From: Clostridiales bacterium UBA5446
Lineage (GTDB): Bacteria > Bacillota > Clostridia > Oscillospirales > Oscillospiraceae
NCBI GenBank assembly: GCA_002427465.1
Contig: DIRC01000050.1
Coordinates: forward strand, 1-28,426
Length of the DNA: 28,426 nt
Direction of reading: 5' to 3'
Shown: in pieces, positions 1 to 8,255 of the stretch
Layout of the letters: each line of letters starts with the position of its first letter
Position numbering within the stretch: position 1 is the stretch's first letter
The notes under the pieces: generated by a model
Seen by the model: the letters and a program-made list of their open reading frames with translations, nothing else
The model's database searches: none
What the model was told of the DNA's origin: nothing
Translations under genes and position numbers: made by a program

Positions 1-603
1 GGGAAGATCACGATTGACGCAGCCGGGCTTAAGGCGGAGGTGGGCGTGAAGCTGGCCTTCGAATTTGAGGATATGGAGAAGCACTGGGCCGCGGAATATG
101 TCAAAACCCTTTATGAAGCGGGAGTTGTCAACGGTATGACGGCCACAACCTATTCCCCGGATACGGGGATGAAGCGCTGCGACTTTGTGCTGATGCTGTA
201 CCGCGCGGCCGGGGAACCGGTTTATGAGGCATCGGCTTCCTTTACCGACGTGCCTTCAGACGCGTATTACGCCAAGGCCGTGGCCTGGGCTGAGGCGAAC
301 GGGATCGCCCAGGGGGCCGGGAAAGGGCTTTTCGATCCTGCGGGTACCCTGACCCGGGAGCAGGGCTTCACCTTCCTCTATCGGTCTCTTAAGCTGCTGG
401 GGGTCACGTATTCTGAAGGCGACGAGTCCCGGCTGGATATCTTTGCGGACGGGGCGCAGGTTTCGGATTGGGCAAGAGTTCCGGCTGCGACGCTGGTTTC
501 CCTGGGAATTATCCAGGGGACGGACGGCAGCATACTCCCGTCGGGAACCCTTACCCGGGCGGAGATGGCCAAAATGTTCTGCGTGACGCTTTACCGTACT
601 TAA
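1..603 (+). CDS. SLH-domain surface protein, C-terminal part (5' end outside window)
   Basis: The frame is open from the first base, so this is the C-terminal 200 residues of a longer protein; the GTG at 40 is internal. Three consecutive S-layer-homology repeats are visible. The first begins with DMEKHWAAEYVKTLYEAG, the second with SFTDVPSDAYYAKAVAWAEA, and the third is around IFADGAQVSDWARVPAATLV; each ends in a Thr-Arg-Ala/Glu-type helix (for example GTLTRAEMAKMF). SLH triplets bind pyruvylated secondary cell-wall polymers and anchor exported proteins non-covalently, so the missing N-terminal part is probably a secreted enzyme or adhesin. The protein ends right after the third repeat, as usual for C-terminal SLH anchors. 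The partner function cannot be told from this fragment. Confidence 0.9.
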   Translation, partial: GKITIDAAGLKAEVGVKLAFEFEDMEKHWAAEYVKTLYEAGVVNGMTATTYSPDTGMKRCDFVLMLYRAAGEPVYEASASFTDVPSDAYYAKAVAWAEANGIAQGAGKGLFDPAGTLTREQGFTFLYRSLKLLGVTYSEGDESRLDIFADGAQVSDWARVPAATLVSLGIIQGTDGSILPSGTLTRAEMAKMFCVTLYRT

Positions 604-911
604 ACATGCCCGAAAAGAACTAATATTGGCGGGGAGGACGCCCGCCATAAGACAAATTCCTGACTATGTTTGATTATAGCCGGGGATTTGTTGCATTCTC
701 CGATAGGCGGCCGGAAAGGCCCGGGCCGCCTGATATGGGCGTACAATAAGGTGCTGATCCATGCGGTCAATGTCCGGGGCTTTATTGAGCCGGCTATTTA
801 TGCCCGGTGTACCCGTGTTGAGTTTGCAGGCGCGGAAATAAAAAATCTCCGGGCAAGTCACCGCCTGGAGATTTTTATGGCATGCAGCTTCCGGACATGG
901 GGCGGCGGGGG
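604..911. other. Intergenic region without a supported gene
   Basis: This 308-base gap lies between convergent genes. It holds a GC hairpin at 628-646 (GGCGGG/CCCGCC, no T-run), a second hairpin at 705-731 (AGGCGGCC/GGCCGCCT) and the strong terminator at 841-876. Open frames crossing it on both strands have no recognisable domain, no good ribosome binding site, and run into the antisense of the flavodoxin gene. I see no RNA gene or riboswitch in it. It may contain decayed coding sequence, but nothing supports that directly. Confidence 0.6.
841..876 (-). terminator. Rho-independent terminator of the flavodoxin gene
   Basis: A 14-bp stem (AAAAATCTCCGGGC against GCCTGGAGATTTTT, one G-T pair) encloses an 8-base loop. 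Read on the minus strand the stem is followed by a T-rich stretch (ATTTTTTATTT), as expected downstream of the leftward flavodoxin gene. On the plus strand it also ends in five T, so it could stop transcription from both sides. Confidence 0.8.
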
Positions 912-1337
912 TTATTCCGCGGCCAGCCGGTTTCCCAGTTTTTTGCATTGCTCAAGCCCCTCGTCGTCCGGCGCTTCGTTGATAATCAGCCCTTCGCCGC
1001 CGATAATCTTAGCGCCGGTGCAGCGCTCCTGCCAGTCCAGCATCCACTGGCCGTCTCCCCAGCCGTAGGAGCCGAAAAGCGCGATTTCCTTCCCGGAGAG
1101 CTTATCCTCCAGGACAGAAAACATCGGTTCAAATTCCGAGTCCTCCAACTGCTCTGATCCCATAGACGGGCAGCCGAAGGCAATCCTGTCATAATCGGAC
1201 AGGGCGGCGGCAGAAAATTCGGAGGCCGTAAAAAGTGCGGCGTTGCCGCCGGCGGCTTTTACGCCGTCAGCGATTCCATGAGCCATAGCCTCTGTATTTC
1301 CTGTTCCGCTCCAATATACAATGGCGATATTTTTCAT
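912..1337 (-). CDS. Flavodoxin
   Basis: A 141-residue single-domain protein with the short-chain flavodoxin layout. The FMN phosphate loop SGTGNTE follows the first strand (IAIVYWSGTGNTEAMA, residues 4-19). The FMN ring-contacting loops are near GCPSMGSEQL and SYGWGDGQWMLDW. Flavodoxins carry one or two electrons at low potential in the cytoplasm, often replacing ferredoxin under iron limitation. The start is well placed: AAAGGAGG lies 7 bases upstream of the ATG. The gene stands alone, with a terminator directly downstream and no partner oxidoreductase next to it. No Fur-like site was recognised in the 190 bases upstream. Family assignment is firm; the electron donor and acceptor are unknown. 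Confidence 0.92.
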   Translation of the reverse strand: MKNIAIVYWSGTGNTEAMAHGIADGVKAAGGNAALFTASEFSAAALSDYDRIAFGCPSMGSEQLEDSEFEPMFSVLEDKLSGKEIALFGSYGWGDGQWMLDWQERCTGAKIIGGEGLIINEAPDDEGLEQCKKLGNRLAAE

Positions 1338-1527
1338 ATTTATCCTCCTTTAACCACGGGCCGCAATCGGTTTGAATATCTTTGGCCTTATTAACCGTGC
1401 TTATTAATCCCATGTGTTTGTATCTTGCGCAATTATTCTTTCCGCATTCAGCACAGGGAATAAACCCAATGGTCGCAGGTGATCTGAAAACTCGCCGCAC
1501 GAAGAAAAGGTTACTGCCGGAGGGCGT

Positions 1528-2277
1528 TCAGTCGCCGGTTAAAACAGCTCTGACGATCAGGCGGTGAGTCGCCACACGTACCGGCGTGCAGGTGATCAGG
1601 GTAATTCGGGCGTCCTCTGTCTCACTCAGAACCCAGGTGTCTTCAGGGGCAACGACAAAGGTTTCTTCGACAATATAGGTATAGGTAATCCCGCTGCGAT
1701 CCACCAGGATTTCGTTCCCGGCCTCCAGCTCGTCCAGCCGGCTGAAAAAGCTGCCCCAAGTGTAGCTTCTGTGGCCGGCTATACAGCAGTTGCCGGTATC
1801 ACCGGGCAGGGAGGTTCCGGCGAAGTGGCCCGCCGCATATTTCAGGGTTCTGTTGTCTGTGCTTTCTCCGATTGCCACGGACAAGTCGATTTTCGGGATA
1901 CGGAGGACGCCCAGAAGCGCAATGTCCCCAGCGTCCGTCGGTTCTTCCGCCTGGGGTTCTGCCCACCCGGGTGATACGGCGGGGGAGGCGGGCACCCGGC
2001 CGGCCTGCACGGGCGGGCCGGAGTCCCGTGGCCCGTGGGCATTTTCGGCGGAGACGGCCTCCCGGCAGCTGTTTTCATATTGAAGCACCAGCTTTGCCTG
2101 CCGGTATCCGGAATACCATCTGGAGAAAAGGGCATAAGAAATCAAAAGGATGCCGGCTAGTATGAGCAGAAGCCCAAGGTTCCGCCGGCTCCGGCGGAAG
2201 AACTTTTTGATGTCGGGCAGGGGCGCGGTTTTACGCGCCCCTGCCTTCTTATTCCGGGTGTGATTTATCCGATTCAA
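1528..2277 (-). CDS. Sortase (class C/D type) dedicated to the adjacent LPQTG adhesin
   Basis: A 249-residue membrane-anchored transpeptidase. An N-terminal basic stretch is followed by one membrane segment (about residues 33-51, LGLLLILAGILLISYALF), a Pro-rich linker, then the sortase barrel. The catalytic triad is clear: His169 in CIAGHRS, Cys230 in TLITCTP, Arg239 in THRL. The TLITCTP...THRLIVRA ending resembles class C/D sortases. The lack of a C-terminal membrane segment and of an evident lid motif argues for class D or a relative. It begins with TTG, sharing TTGA with the stop codon of the adhesin gene (4-base overlap), so translation is probably coupled. It would join the LPQTG threonine of the neighbour to peptidoglycan precursors outside the membrane. 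No other sortase substrate is in the window. Confidence 0.92.
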   Translation of the reverse strand: MNRINHTRNKKAGARKTAPLPDIKKFFRRSRRNLGLLLILAGILLISYALFSRWYSGYRQAKLVLQYENSCREAVSAENAHGPRDSGPPVQAGRVPASPAVSPGWAEPQAEEPTDAGDIALLGVLRIPKIDLSVAIGESTDNRTLKYAAGHFAGTSLPGDTGNCCIAGHRSYTWGSFFSRLDELEAGNEILVDRSGITYTYIVEETFVVAPEDTWVLSETEDARITLITCTPVRVATHRLIVRAVLTGD

Positions 2278-5200
2278 CTGCTATGAGGCTTCCTTTTTCC
2301 GGTATATATCAGGGCGATTCCCCCGATAATCAGGGCCGCGCCCAGCAGGGCCAGGGTCAGCGTATCCCACAGGCTGCCGGTCTGGGGAAGCAGGCCGCCG
2401 GAGGGAGTCTCCCCGTCGATTATATTCGTTTTATCGGGGTCCGGCGTATTCTCAACGGTGAAGCTGTAAACGGTATCGGCGTCGACGGTGACGGAAATCA
2501 CCCGGTTGTCGGCAAGATAACCATTAGGCGCGGCGGTTTCCTTCACGGTATAGCTGCCCGGCTCCAGACCGGCAAACAGCGCGACGCCTTCGCTGTCCGA
2601 AACGGCGGTTTGCAGCGGAGTTCCGTCTTCGCCGTACAGGGTGAATTCAGCGCCGGGCAGCGGACTCTCACTTTCAGCATCGACCTTTAGGATGCGGATG
2701 CCCGCGCCGTCCGTCGGCAGTATTTCGTCCGGTTTATAATTTACGAAGATATAGGGTTCCGCGCTGACGTTTCTGTTGTTGCCGCTCACCGTGGCGGACC
2801 CTTCGGTCTTACTGATGTCGTACCCTTCAGGAGCCTTGGTTTCGCGGATGGTATAGGTGCCGAAGGCGACTTTGTCAAAGGATACCAGCCCATCCGCGGC
2901 CGATACTGCCGTCTTGACCAGGGCGCCGCCGGCGTTATACAGGCCGAATTCGGCTCCGGCCAAAGGCAAGCTGTCACTGGTCGTCTTTTTCAGGCGGATG
3001 GAGCCGTAGGGGGCATCTTCCGGGATGGGCCTGTTCTCAAGGGTGTCCGGGGTGACGGTAATAACCACGTCGGTATTATCCTGAGTAACGGCAACCGTCA
3101 CGTGAATTTCGTCGTCCGTCTTAAAATATCCGTACGGCGCTTTGGTTTCTGTGATTATGTAGCTGCCCACCGGGATCTCGTTAAAGGTGACTGTGCCGTT
3201 CACGCTTTCCTGCGTGAAGGTGATGGGGTTATTAAACTGATCCGTACCCTTAAGGGTGAATTCTCCGCCGCTCAGGTTTGCGCCGCTGGTGGAGACCTTG
3301 GAGAAGGAGACGGTACCGACCGCGGGACGGTCCAGAGTCTCGTAAGTCATGCTTTCAGTCAGCCGATCACCGCCGAAAATATCGGGGTTCAGCAGGTAGC
3401 CCTTCGGTGAGGAGATCTCCTGGGCGTAAAAAATCCACGAGGGGAGATTCTTGAATTCGGCGTTGCCGTTTTCGTCCGTGACCGCGGTGATGGGAACGCC
3501 GTTATTGGTGACAGGCTTCTTGTTCAGATTCAGCAGTTGGTATTCTGCGCCTTCCACGGCGCTGCCCCGGCTGTCCTCCTTATGAATTGTGAGGGTTAGA
3601 CTTCCGCTCCCGCCGCTGGACCACAGGTCGTTGATCTCAATTTGGGTTGCGGTATTCTCTCCGGCAGGGCTTTCGGTGCTGCCGGTCAGGGCGACTTTGT
3701 TGATAAAGTTCAGGTCGTCCGCCAGGATGTAGGTTGTGAACTCCAGGCGATAGGCATATTTGCCGTCGGGGAGGCCGACCAGAAGGGTGTTGTTGTTTTC
3801 TGCCGTGGGGAGCTGGACGCTGTAACCTTCCGTCAGAAGGGTTCCGTCCTCTGCCGGATCAGCGACGCCGGCGGGGGATACGGCCACCCGATATAGCTTC
3901 ACCGACTCGGCGTCCAGCCGGAGGCCGGGGTCAAGGCCGTCGGAGACTTCAGCGCCGGAAAGGGTGAGCTGCGCGGGATTGATCACCACGGACCAGTTGA
4001 TGTAGTCGGACTTGGCGGTATATGCATAGGACTTTGTGACGATGGGATTCGAGATGCTCACTTTGGCGCTGACCTCGATGGGCGTTTTGATCTCATCGGC
4101 GCTTAGGACGGCGTTATTGGTGAAATCCTTGCTGTTTTTCCATTGCTTGAGCAGGGTTTCATCGGTTAAGACCGTGTAGAAGCTGATGGTATGTTTGGCG
4201 TCTATGCTGCCAAAGCGGTATTCAAACGACGTGTCGCCGCTTATCCCGGTTGTCGGCGCGGTGGCCACGGGGGCTTCTGCGCCGTCCTTATTGACCAGGA
4301 ACGGATGGTCGGAGTCAATGAGGAGAACCATTCCCTCGGGGATTGTATCGTTGACCGTCGCATTCGTCAGGGGCAGGTTGTTCCGGTTGACCGTGATTTC
4401 CCACTTCACGGTATGCGCCGTATAATCATAGGAGCTGCCGTCGATTTTCACAGCGGCCTTTTCCAGAACCTGGCTGCGGTAGGTCTTGGTTCCGGTGGTT
4501 TTGACCACTGTGCCGTCCCGGGTCAGCTCAACGTCATTTCCGAATTTGACGCTGTCATTATTGGCATAGAGCGTATCCAGGCCGGCGGTATCTGCATTGG
4601 AGCCGGGGTTGACGTCCACGATCTGAGTATAGTAATCAATGGTGTAAGTGTCCGTGATATTGCCGAGGGCATAGGAAAATTTCTGGACGAAACCGTCAGT
4701 GGAGGTGAATTCGTCCGTCGCGTCAGGAGAAGCGGCCTGGAACACCTGGTCGCCTTCGTGCTTGACCGTAAAGCGATGCCCGTCGTCGATCAGCAGCTTC
4801 TGTCCAACGGGGACGGTATCCTGGACGGTGGCGTTTTTGATGGTGATATCGTTCCGGTTGACCGTTATGGTCCAGTGGATGTGTCCGGGATAGTCGTAAT
4901 CGGAGGCGCTGCCTCCGGATTTGGACAGCAGGCCGCCCGAGCCAACGGCTGTAGCCTTTGCCGTATCATTAGGCGAGCCGGAGGGCGCCTCTTTCCAGCT
5001 GAGGGCCGCGCTGTTTTCGAACACAACGCTGTCATTGTTGTTCAGGGAAGCGTCCCGCGACGTAACCTCGGTGTAATAGGTGAGGGTGGCCTTGTTTGTC
5101 AGGGGGCCGGTGAAGGTGTAGACAAGTTCGCTTGCCGAAGCCACTCCGTTATAGGTATAAGCATATTCAGTGGCGGGGACGGCCGCGGCTTCGCCGCCGT

Positions 5201-6416
5201 CGATACTGATCTGTATCGGATAGTCGTCGCTGCCCTCCAGAAGCCTCAGCCCGGCGGGGATGGTGTCGGTGATTTTAGCCTCCGTGATGGTGCCGCCCTC
5301 GGGAACCGTCACGTTCACCGTCCACATCATCACGATGGAGCCGTCTGTAGTTAAAATCTTCACGCCTCTTTTTGAAAGCCAGTCTATGATGACCTCCGCG
5401 CCCTCGGGTTCGGTAAGGTTTTCCTCCCCGGACTTGACCACCGCCTCGTTCGTGAAAACGGAGGCTTCCGCGCTGCTCGCTCCGGTTTCGGCGGAGAAGG
5501 TGTCCGGGGTCGTGCTGTATGTAATGGTCTGCGCCGAGGTGATGTTTTCCGCCGGGAAGGTGTAGACGATTGTGTTGGCGGCTGTGAGAACCAGATCATC
5601 GTCGCTTACGGCGCTCTCATTGTCATTTATAAAAAACGATCCCGGCTTATAGGTCTGGTTCGGGCTGTAGGTATCCACAAGGGAATAGCCGTCCAGTGCC
5701 GTGCCGTCCGGCGGCGTCACGGTGACCGTCCAGGTGATGGTATTTGTGGCCGCGTCATAAACGCCGTCTTTCTCCAGGATGATTTGGGGTTTTGGAAGGG
5801 TTTCCCGGGTGAAGTAAATGGTCTCCGCGCCCAGCACAAATTCCGTTTTGTCGTCGCCGCCGTAGGGTATGGCGTTGAAAGTGCCGCTGACGCCGATTTT
5901 GCCCCAGATTGCTCTATGTTTGGCAACGTCGGAGTTGAATTGAACCTTGATTGTGTTGGAGTCGATAAATGACCAGGTTCCCAAAAGCCATTCTACCTGC
6001 CCGGCCTCTACGGCGTATATCTCGGCATCCTCGCCCTCCGGCACGTCAAAGGTGATGCCCTCCGGCAGGGTGAAGGTAAAGAAGTTGCTGCCGGAATAGG
6101 TATAAGAAGTGCCCGTGCTTTCGTTGCCGGAATTCAAGTGGAAGACCAGTTCCATCTCTATTGTGGCGCCGGCCGGAACATTAGAATATGTGTTACCGGT
6201 GGGGGAAAGCGTTTCTCCGCCGTTTTTCACTACAAGTGAGGAATTTCCGCCGAGATTGGGGTAGCTGCCCGATGTCCCGTGGATGATCAGGTAGTCGTTT
6301 TCCCCGGTGAGATCGTTCGGTATGACGCTGTCCGCAAGCCCGGCGGCGGGTAATAGCTGCAGTATGAGACACAACGCCAAAAGCAAACCAAATGCCTTAC
6401 CGCTTTTCATACTCAT
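2274..6416 (-). CDS. Large LPQTG cell-wall-anchored adhesin with repeated isopeptide-type domains
   Basis: A 1380-residue exported surface protein. The signal peptide is residues 1-29 (hydrophobic core LLLALCLILQLLPAAGLA). Residues 30-205 resemble a fibrinogen/collagen-adhesin N-terminal domain. Five related modules follow (about 210-345, 347-490, 497-645, 650-790, 790-930), each opening with a strand like HIHWTITVNRNDITIKNATV followed by a D-T-I/V-P-x-G motif. Four SpaA/Cna-B domains follow (938-1010, 1034-1110, 1138-1212, 1239-1312). Their E-[TS]-x-[AP]-P-x-GY ends and upstream lysines (near K946, K1040, K1143/1144, K1244) are the usual Lys-Asn isopeptide set. LPQTG is at 1343-1347, then a membrane helix and a KRK tail. 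AAAAGGAG lies 8 bases before the ATG. I see no YPxN pilin motif, so a single-chain stalk is more likely than a polymerised pilus. Confidence 0.93.
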   Translation of the reverse strand: MSMKSGKAFGLLLALCLILQLLPAAGLADSVIPNDLTGENDYLIIHGTSGSYPNLGGNSSLVVKNGGETLSPTGNTYSNVPAGATIEMELVFHLNSGNESTGTSYTYSGSNFFTFTLPEGITFDVPEGEDAEIYAVEAGQVEWLLGTWSFIDSNTIKVQFNSDVAKHRAIWGKIGVSGTFNAIPYGGDDKTEFVLGAETIYFTRETLPKPQIILEKDGVYDAATNTITWTVTVTPPDGTALDGYSLVDTYSPNQTYKPGSFFINDNESAVSDDDLVLTAANTIVYTFPAENITSAQTITYSTTPDTFSAETGASSAEASVFTNEAVVKSGEENLTEPEGAEVIIDWLSKRGVKILTTDGSIVMMWTVNVTVPEGGTITEAKITDTIPAGLRLLEGSDDYPIQISIDGGEAAAVPATEYAYTYNGVASASELVYTFTGPLTNKATLTYYTEVTSRDASLNNNDSVVFENSAALSWKEAPSGSPNDTAKATAVGSGGLLSKSGGSASDYDYPGHIHWTITVNRNDITIKNATVQDTVPVGQKLLIDDGHRFTVKHEGDQVFQAASPDATDEFTSTDGFVQKFSYALGNITDTYTIDYYTQIVDVNPGSNADTAGLDTLYANNDSVKFGNDVELTRDGTVVKTTGTKTYRSQVLEKAAVKIDGSSYDYTAHTVKWEITVNRNNLPLTNATVNDTIPEGMVLLIDSDHPFLVNKDGAEAPVATAPTTGISGDTSFEYRFGSIDAKHTISFYTVLTDETLLKQWKNSKDFTNNAVLSADEIKTPIEVSAKVSISNPIVTKSYAYTAKSDYINWSVVINPAQLTLSGAEVSDGLDPGLRLDAESVKLYRVAVSPAGVADPAEDGTLLTEGYSVQLPTAENNNTLLVGLPDGKYAYRLEFTTYILADDLNFINKVALTGSTESPAGENTATQIEINDLWSSGGSGSLTLTIHKEDSRGSAVEGAEYQLLNLNKKPVTNNGVPITAVTDENGNAEFKNLPSWIFYAQEISSPKGYLLNPDIFGGDRLTESMTYETLDRPAVGTVSFSKVSTSGANLSGGEFTLKGTDQFNNPITFTQESVNGTVTFNEIPVGSYIITETKAPYGYFKTDDEIHVTVAVTQDNTDVVITVTPDTLENRPIPEDAPYGSIRLKKTTSDSLPLAGAEFGLYNAGGALVKTAVSAADGLVSFDKVAFGTYTIRETKAPEGYDISKTEGSATVSGNNRNVSAEPYIFVNYKPDEILPTDGAGIRILKVDAESESPLPGAEFTLYGEDGTPLQTAVSDSEGVALFAGLEPGSYTVKETAAPNGYLADNRVISVTVDADTVYSFTVENTPDPDKTNIIDGETPSGGLLPQTGSLWDTLTLALLGAALIIGGIALIYTGKRKPHSS

Positions 6417-6572
6417 TGACTCTGCTCCTTTTTATTTCATCCGCAATACGGCGGCTGACATTTAATAAGATTATTTTACTTGAGAACACCAAAAACTTCT
6501 GATCAGTTTTTTCGGTTGCTTCTGAAGGAAGTGATAAGTTTTGGAGCATTAATGGCCGTGAAAAAAGAAAAG

Positions 6573-6597
6573 GTGGTAAAAATTGACACTTTACCAC
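6573..6597. promoter_or_regulatory. Inverted repeat (candidate operator) around the -35 box of the Mga-like gene
   Basis: Perfect 8-base arms GTGGTAAA (6573-6580) and TTTACCAC (6590-6597) are separated by 9 bases that contain most of the -35 hexamer. A protein bound here would overlap RNA polymerase contacts. It is placed between the regulator and the divergent adhesin gene, about 160 bases from the adhesin start. The bound protein is not known; the adjacent Mga-like regulator is the obvious candidate. Confidence 0.5.
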
Positions 6598-6611
6598 GGG
6601 AATGCTATAAT
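6583..6611 (+). promoter_or_regulatory. Perfect-consensus sigma-A promoter of the Mga-like gene
   Basis: TTGACA (6583-6588), 17-base spacer, TATAAT (6606-6611): every position matches consensus. Transcription would start near 6618, about 43 bases before the preferred ATG at 6661. Such a promoter is expected to be very strong unless repressed, which fits the operator-like inverted repeat around its -35 box. Confidence 0.85.
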
Positions 6612-6660
6612 TATTTAGGTTGTTTTTAAGTACCGCCGGCATATAATTTTGCGGGCGGTG

Positions 6661-8124
6661 ATGCAGAGGCAGGTGAATGCGTTGCGTGAGCTGTTGGATG
6701 CGGCCTCCCGAAGAATCATAGACATTTTGGATATTCTCATCACTCAGGAGGACTGGATAACCATAGGGGAGTTGTCCTCTATGATGGGGGCCAGCGAACG
6801 GACCATTGCCAAGGATGTAGACGTGATCAGAGGCCGCTGGGGACAGTTTCTCAAGGTTGAGGCGTCCCCAAACAAGGGGATAAGAATACACAGCCGGAAC
6901 GTTTCGGCCCTGGGCCGGGTGGTTATCGATATTTTTAACGATTCAACGGCCTTGAGATGGTTGGAAGAGATCTTTTTCAATCCGGGCAAGAAAATTGAAT
7001 TTTTTGTGGAAAAGCTGTTTGTAAGCCGCTCTACTTTGATCCGCGCCCTGCCCGGGATCAACCGCTTCCTCTCGGAGCGGGGGATGGCCATCCGGTACAA
7101 GGGCAACCGGTATCAGCTTATTGCGGAGGATGAAGCGTATCTGCGGTATTTCTGCGCTGGCTTCATGATAGAGCTGTATGGGCTCCATCCGGAACAATTC
7201 GACATCGGTGAGGATTTCGACCTGGCGGGAAGCCTCCTGATCAAAACGCTGAGACAGCATCTGAGCCGCGAGGAAGCTGACATTGTCATCTCGGACGAGA
7301 TTGCGATTCTCTATTGCACCATGCTCTATATTGTGTCGCTGATCCGGGAAAATCAGGGATACACAATCCCTGCGTGCCATAACGTAAATCAGGAGATCGA
7401 CGCGGAGATCATGTCCGGTATTACCTGTCGTTTTCCCAAGATTTCGAAGGCAAATCTCAGCGCCATAGATCAGATGGTCATCAAGCAGTATTGCGGCTGG
7501 GATTCCGAGGAAGAAAGGGCCCTTGTGGAGAAACAGGGAGAGGCGTTCTGGAAAAGAATATTCGGCAGGCTGGAGGCTCAGCTTGACGGCGGCATGCTGC
7601 GCAAGTTGGTCTTTTATATTAAAGCCACATATCTGATTACAAAGTGCCGCCCTTATGAGACCTCCTCCTTGTTTGATAGGATACGCTATTTTTCGATTTT
7701 TCTGAAAAAGCACAATGACTCCGCCTATGCCCTTGTGGAAAGGAATCTGGATATTTTGTCCCAAAACGTCGGGCTTGATCTGTCGGGCAGGATGCAGGAT
7801 ATCCTTTTCTGGCTGTGTTTGACTTACCCGGAATTCTGCAATTACACCCAAATTAAATCGGCGTTGGTGATCAGTGATTTCGGCACGCAGCATGCAAATT
7901 ATCTGGCGCGGTATATAGCCGCATTTATTAATAAGAAAGGCTCTCCCGAAATCAGGGTTGAGGCTGCCGGCTGCCGGGTGCTGCAGGAGCCTGCGTTGGC
8001 CGAGGAATATGATGTGATCATCACCACCATTCCCGATCTGCCCATCGCCCACAAAAACATTATCCTCATCAACGATTACCCATCCCATGAAAACCTTGGC
8101 GATATTTATAGGAGCCTTGGCTGA
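6661..8124 (+). CDS. Mga/BglG-family transcriptional regulator
   Basis: About 487 residues. The N-terminal half has two helix-turn-helix units. The first is ITIGELSSMMGASERTIAKD, typical of HTH_Mga/HTH-11; the second is KLFVSRSTLIRALPGINRFL with the following wing. A helical middle region resembles the PRD-like Mga core. The C-terminal 90 residues (from SALVISDFGTQHANYLARYI to ILINDYPS) resemble an EIIB fold. Mga-type proteins activate surface adhesin and pilus genes in Gram-positive bacteria, and here the gene is divergent from an LPQTG adhesin with its sortase, so local control is the natural reading. In-frame TTG (6649), GTG (6658), ATG (6661) and GTG (6673) starts are all possible; none has a strong Shine-Dalgarno. 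ATG 6661 is chosen. No conserved phosphohistidine was identified with confidence. Confidence 0.8.
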   Translation: MQRQVNALRELLDAASRRIIDILDILITQEDWITIGELSSMMGASERTIAKDVDVIRGRWGQFLKVEASPNKGIRIHSRNVSALGRVVIDIFNDSTALRWLEEIFFNPGKKIEFFVEKLFVSRSTLIRALPGINRFLSERGMAIRYKGNRYQLIAEDEAYLRYFCAGFMIELYGLHPEQFDIGEDFDLAGSLLIKTLRQHLSREEADIVISDEIAILYCTMLYIVSLIRENQGYTIPACHNVNQEIDAEIMSGITCRFPKISKANLSAIDQMVIKQYCGWDSEEERALVEKQGEAFWKRIFGRLEAQLDGGMLRKLVFYIKATYLITKCRPYETSSLFDRIRYFSIFLKKHNDSAYALVERNLDILSQNVGLDLSGRMQDILFWLCLTYPEFCNYTQIKSALVISDFGTQHANYLARYIAAFINKKGSPEIRVEAAGCRVLQEPALAEEYDVIITTIPDLPIAHKNIILINDYPSHENLGDIYRSLG

Positions 8125-8200
8125 ATCCGGAACGGCCCTAATAAGTATGCCGAAAATTGTCCGCATATGTGAAAAACACAATATTACCCTGAAAGTATTG

Positions 8201-8248
8201 ACAACGGTAATGCCCTGAAATCAAAAGATTTCAGGGCATTACCGTTGT
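8201..8248. terminator. Perfect 22-bp inverted repeat between convergent genes
   Basis: Arms 8201-8222 and 8227-8248 are exact reverse complements with an AAAA loop. It lies between the ends of the rightward Mga-like gene and the leftward GGDEF gene, the expected place for a bidirectional terminator. The T-run is short on the plus side (GTTGTTT) and absent on the minus side, so termination may depend on the long stem. It could also be a small mobile palindromic repeat. Confidence 0.6.
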
Positions 8249-8255
8249 TTAGGCA

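Noticed and set aside
664..1068. Open frames on both strands in the gap before the flavodoxin gene
   Set aside because: They have no domain or ribosome site and continue into the antisense of the flavodoxin gene.
1267..1500. A short frame with a Cys cluster (CAECGKNNC) upstream of flavodoxin
   Set aside because: It overlaps the flavodoxin start in another frame, has no ribosome site of its own, and the flavodoxin ribosome site lies within it.
4191..5354. A 387-residue open frame opposite the adhesin gene
   Set aside because: It is the complement of the repetitive adhesin modules; its Gly/Val-rich composition mirrors codon bias of the other strand and it shows no domain or ribosome site.
2274..6416. 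Repetitive modules as DNA-level tandem repeats
   Set aside because: The similarity is at protein-fold level; the DNA of the modules is clearly diverged, so no recent tandem duplication is supported.
6491..6512. Semi-palindrome around CTGATCAG upstream of the adhesin gene as its operator
   Set aside because: The symmetry is broken outside the 8-base core and I could not place a convincing minus-strand promoter next to it.
6943..8181. A 412-residue open frame opposite the Mga-like gene
   Set aside because: It is antisense to a clear two-HTH regulator, has no recognisable domain, and runs into the terminator region.
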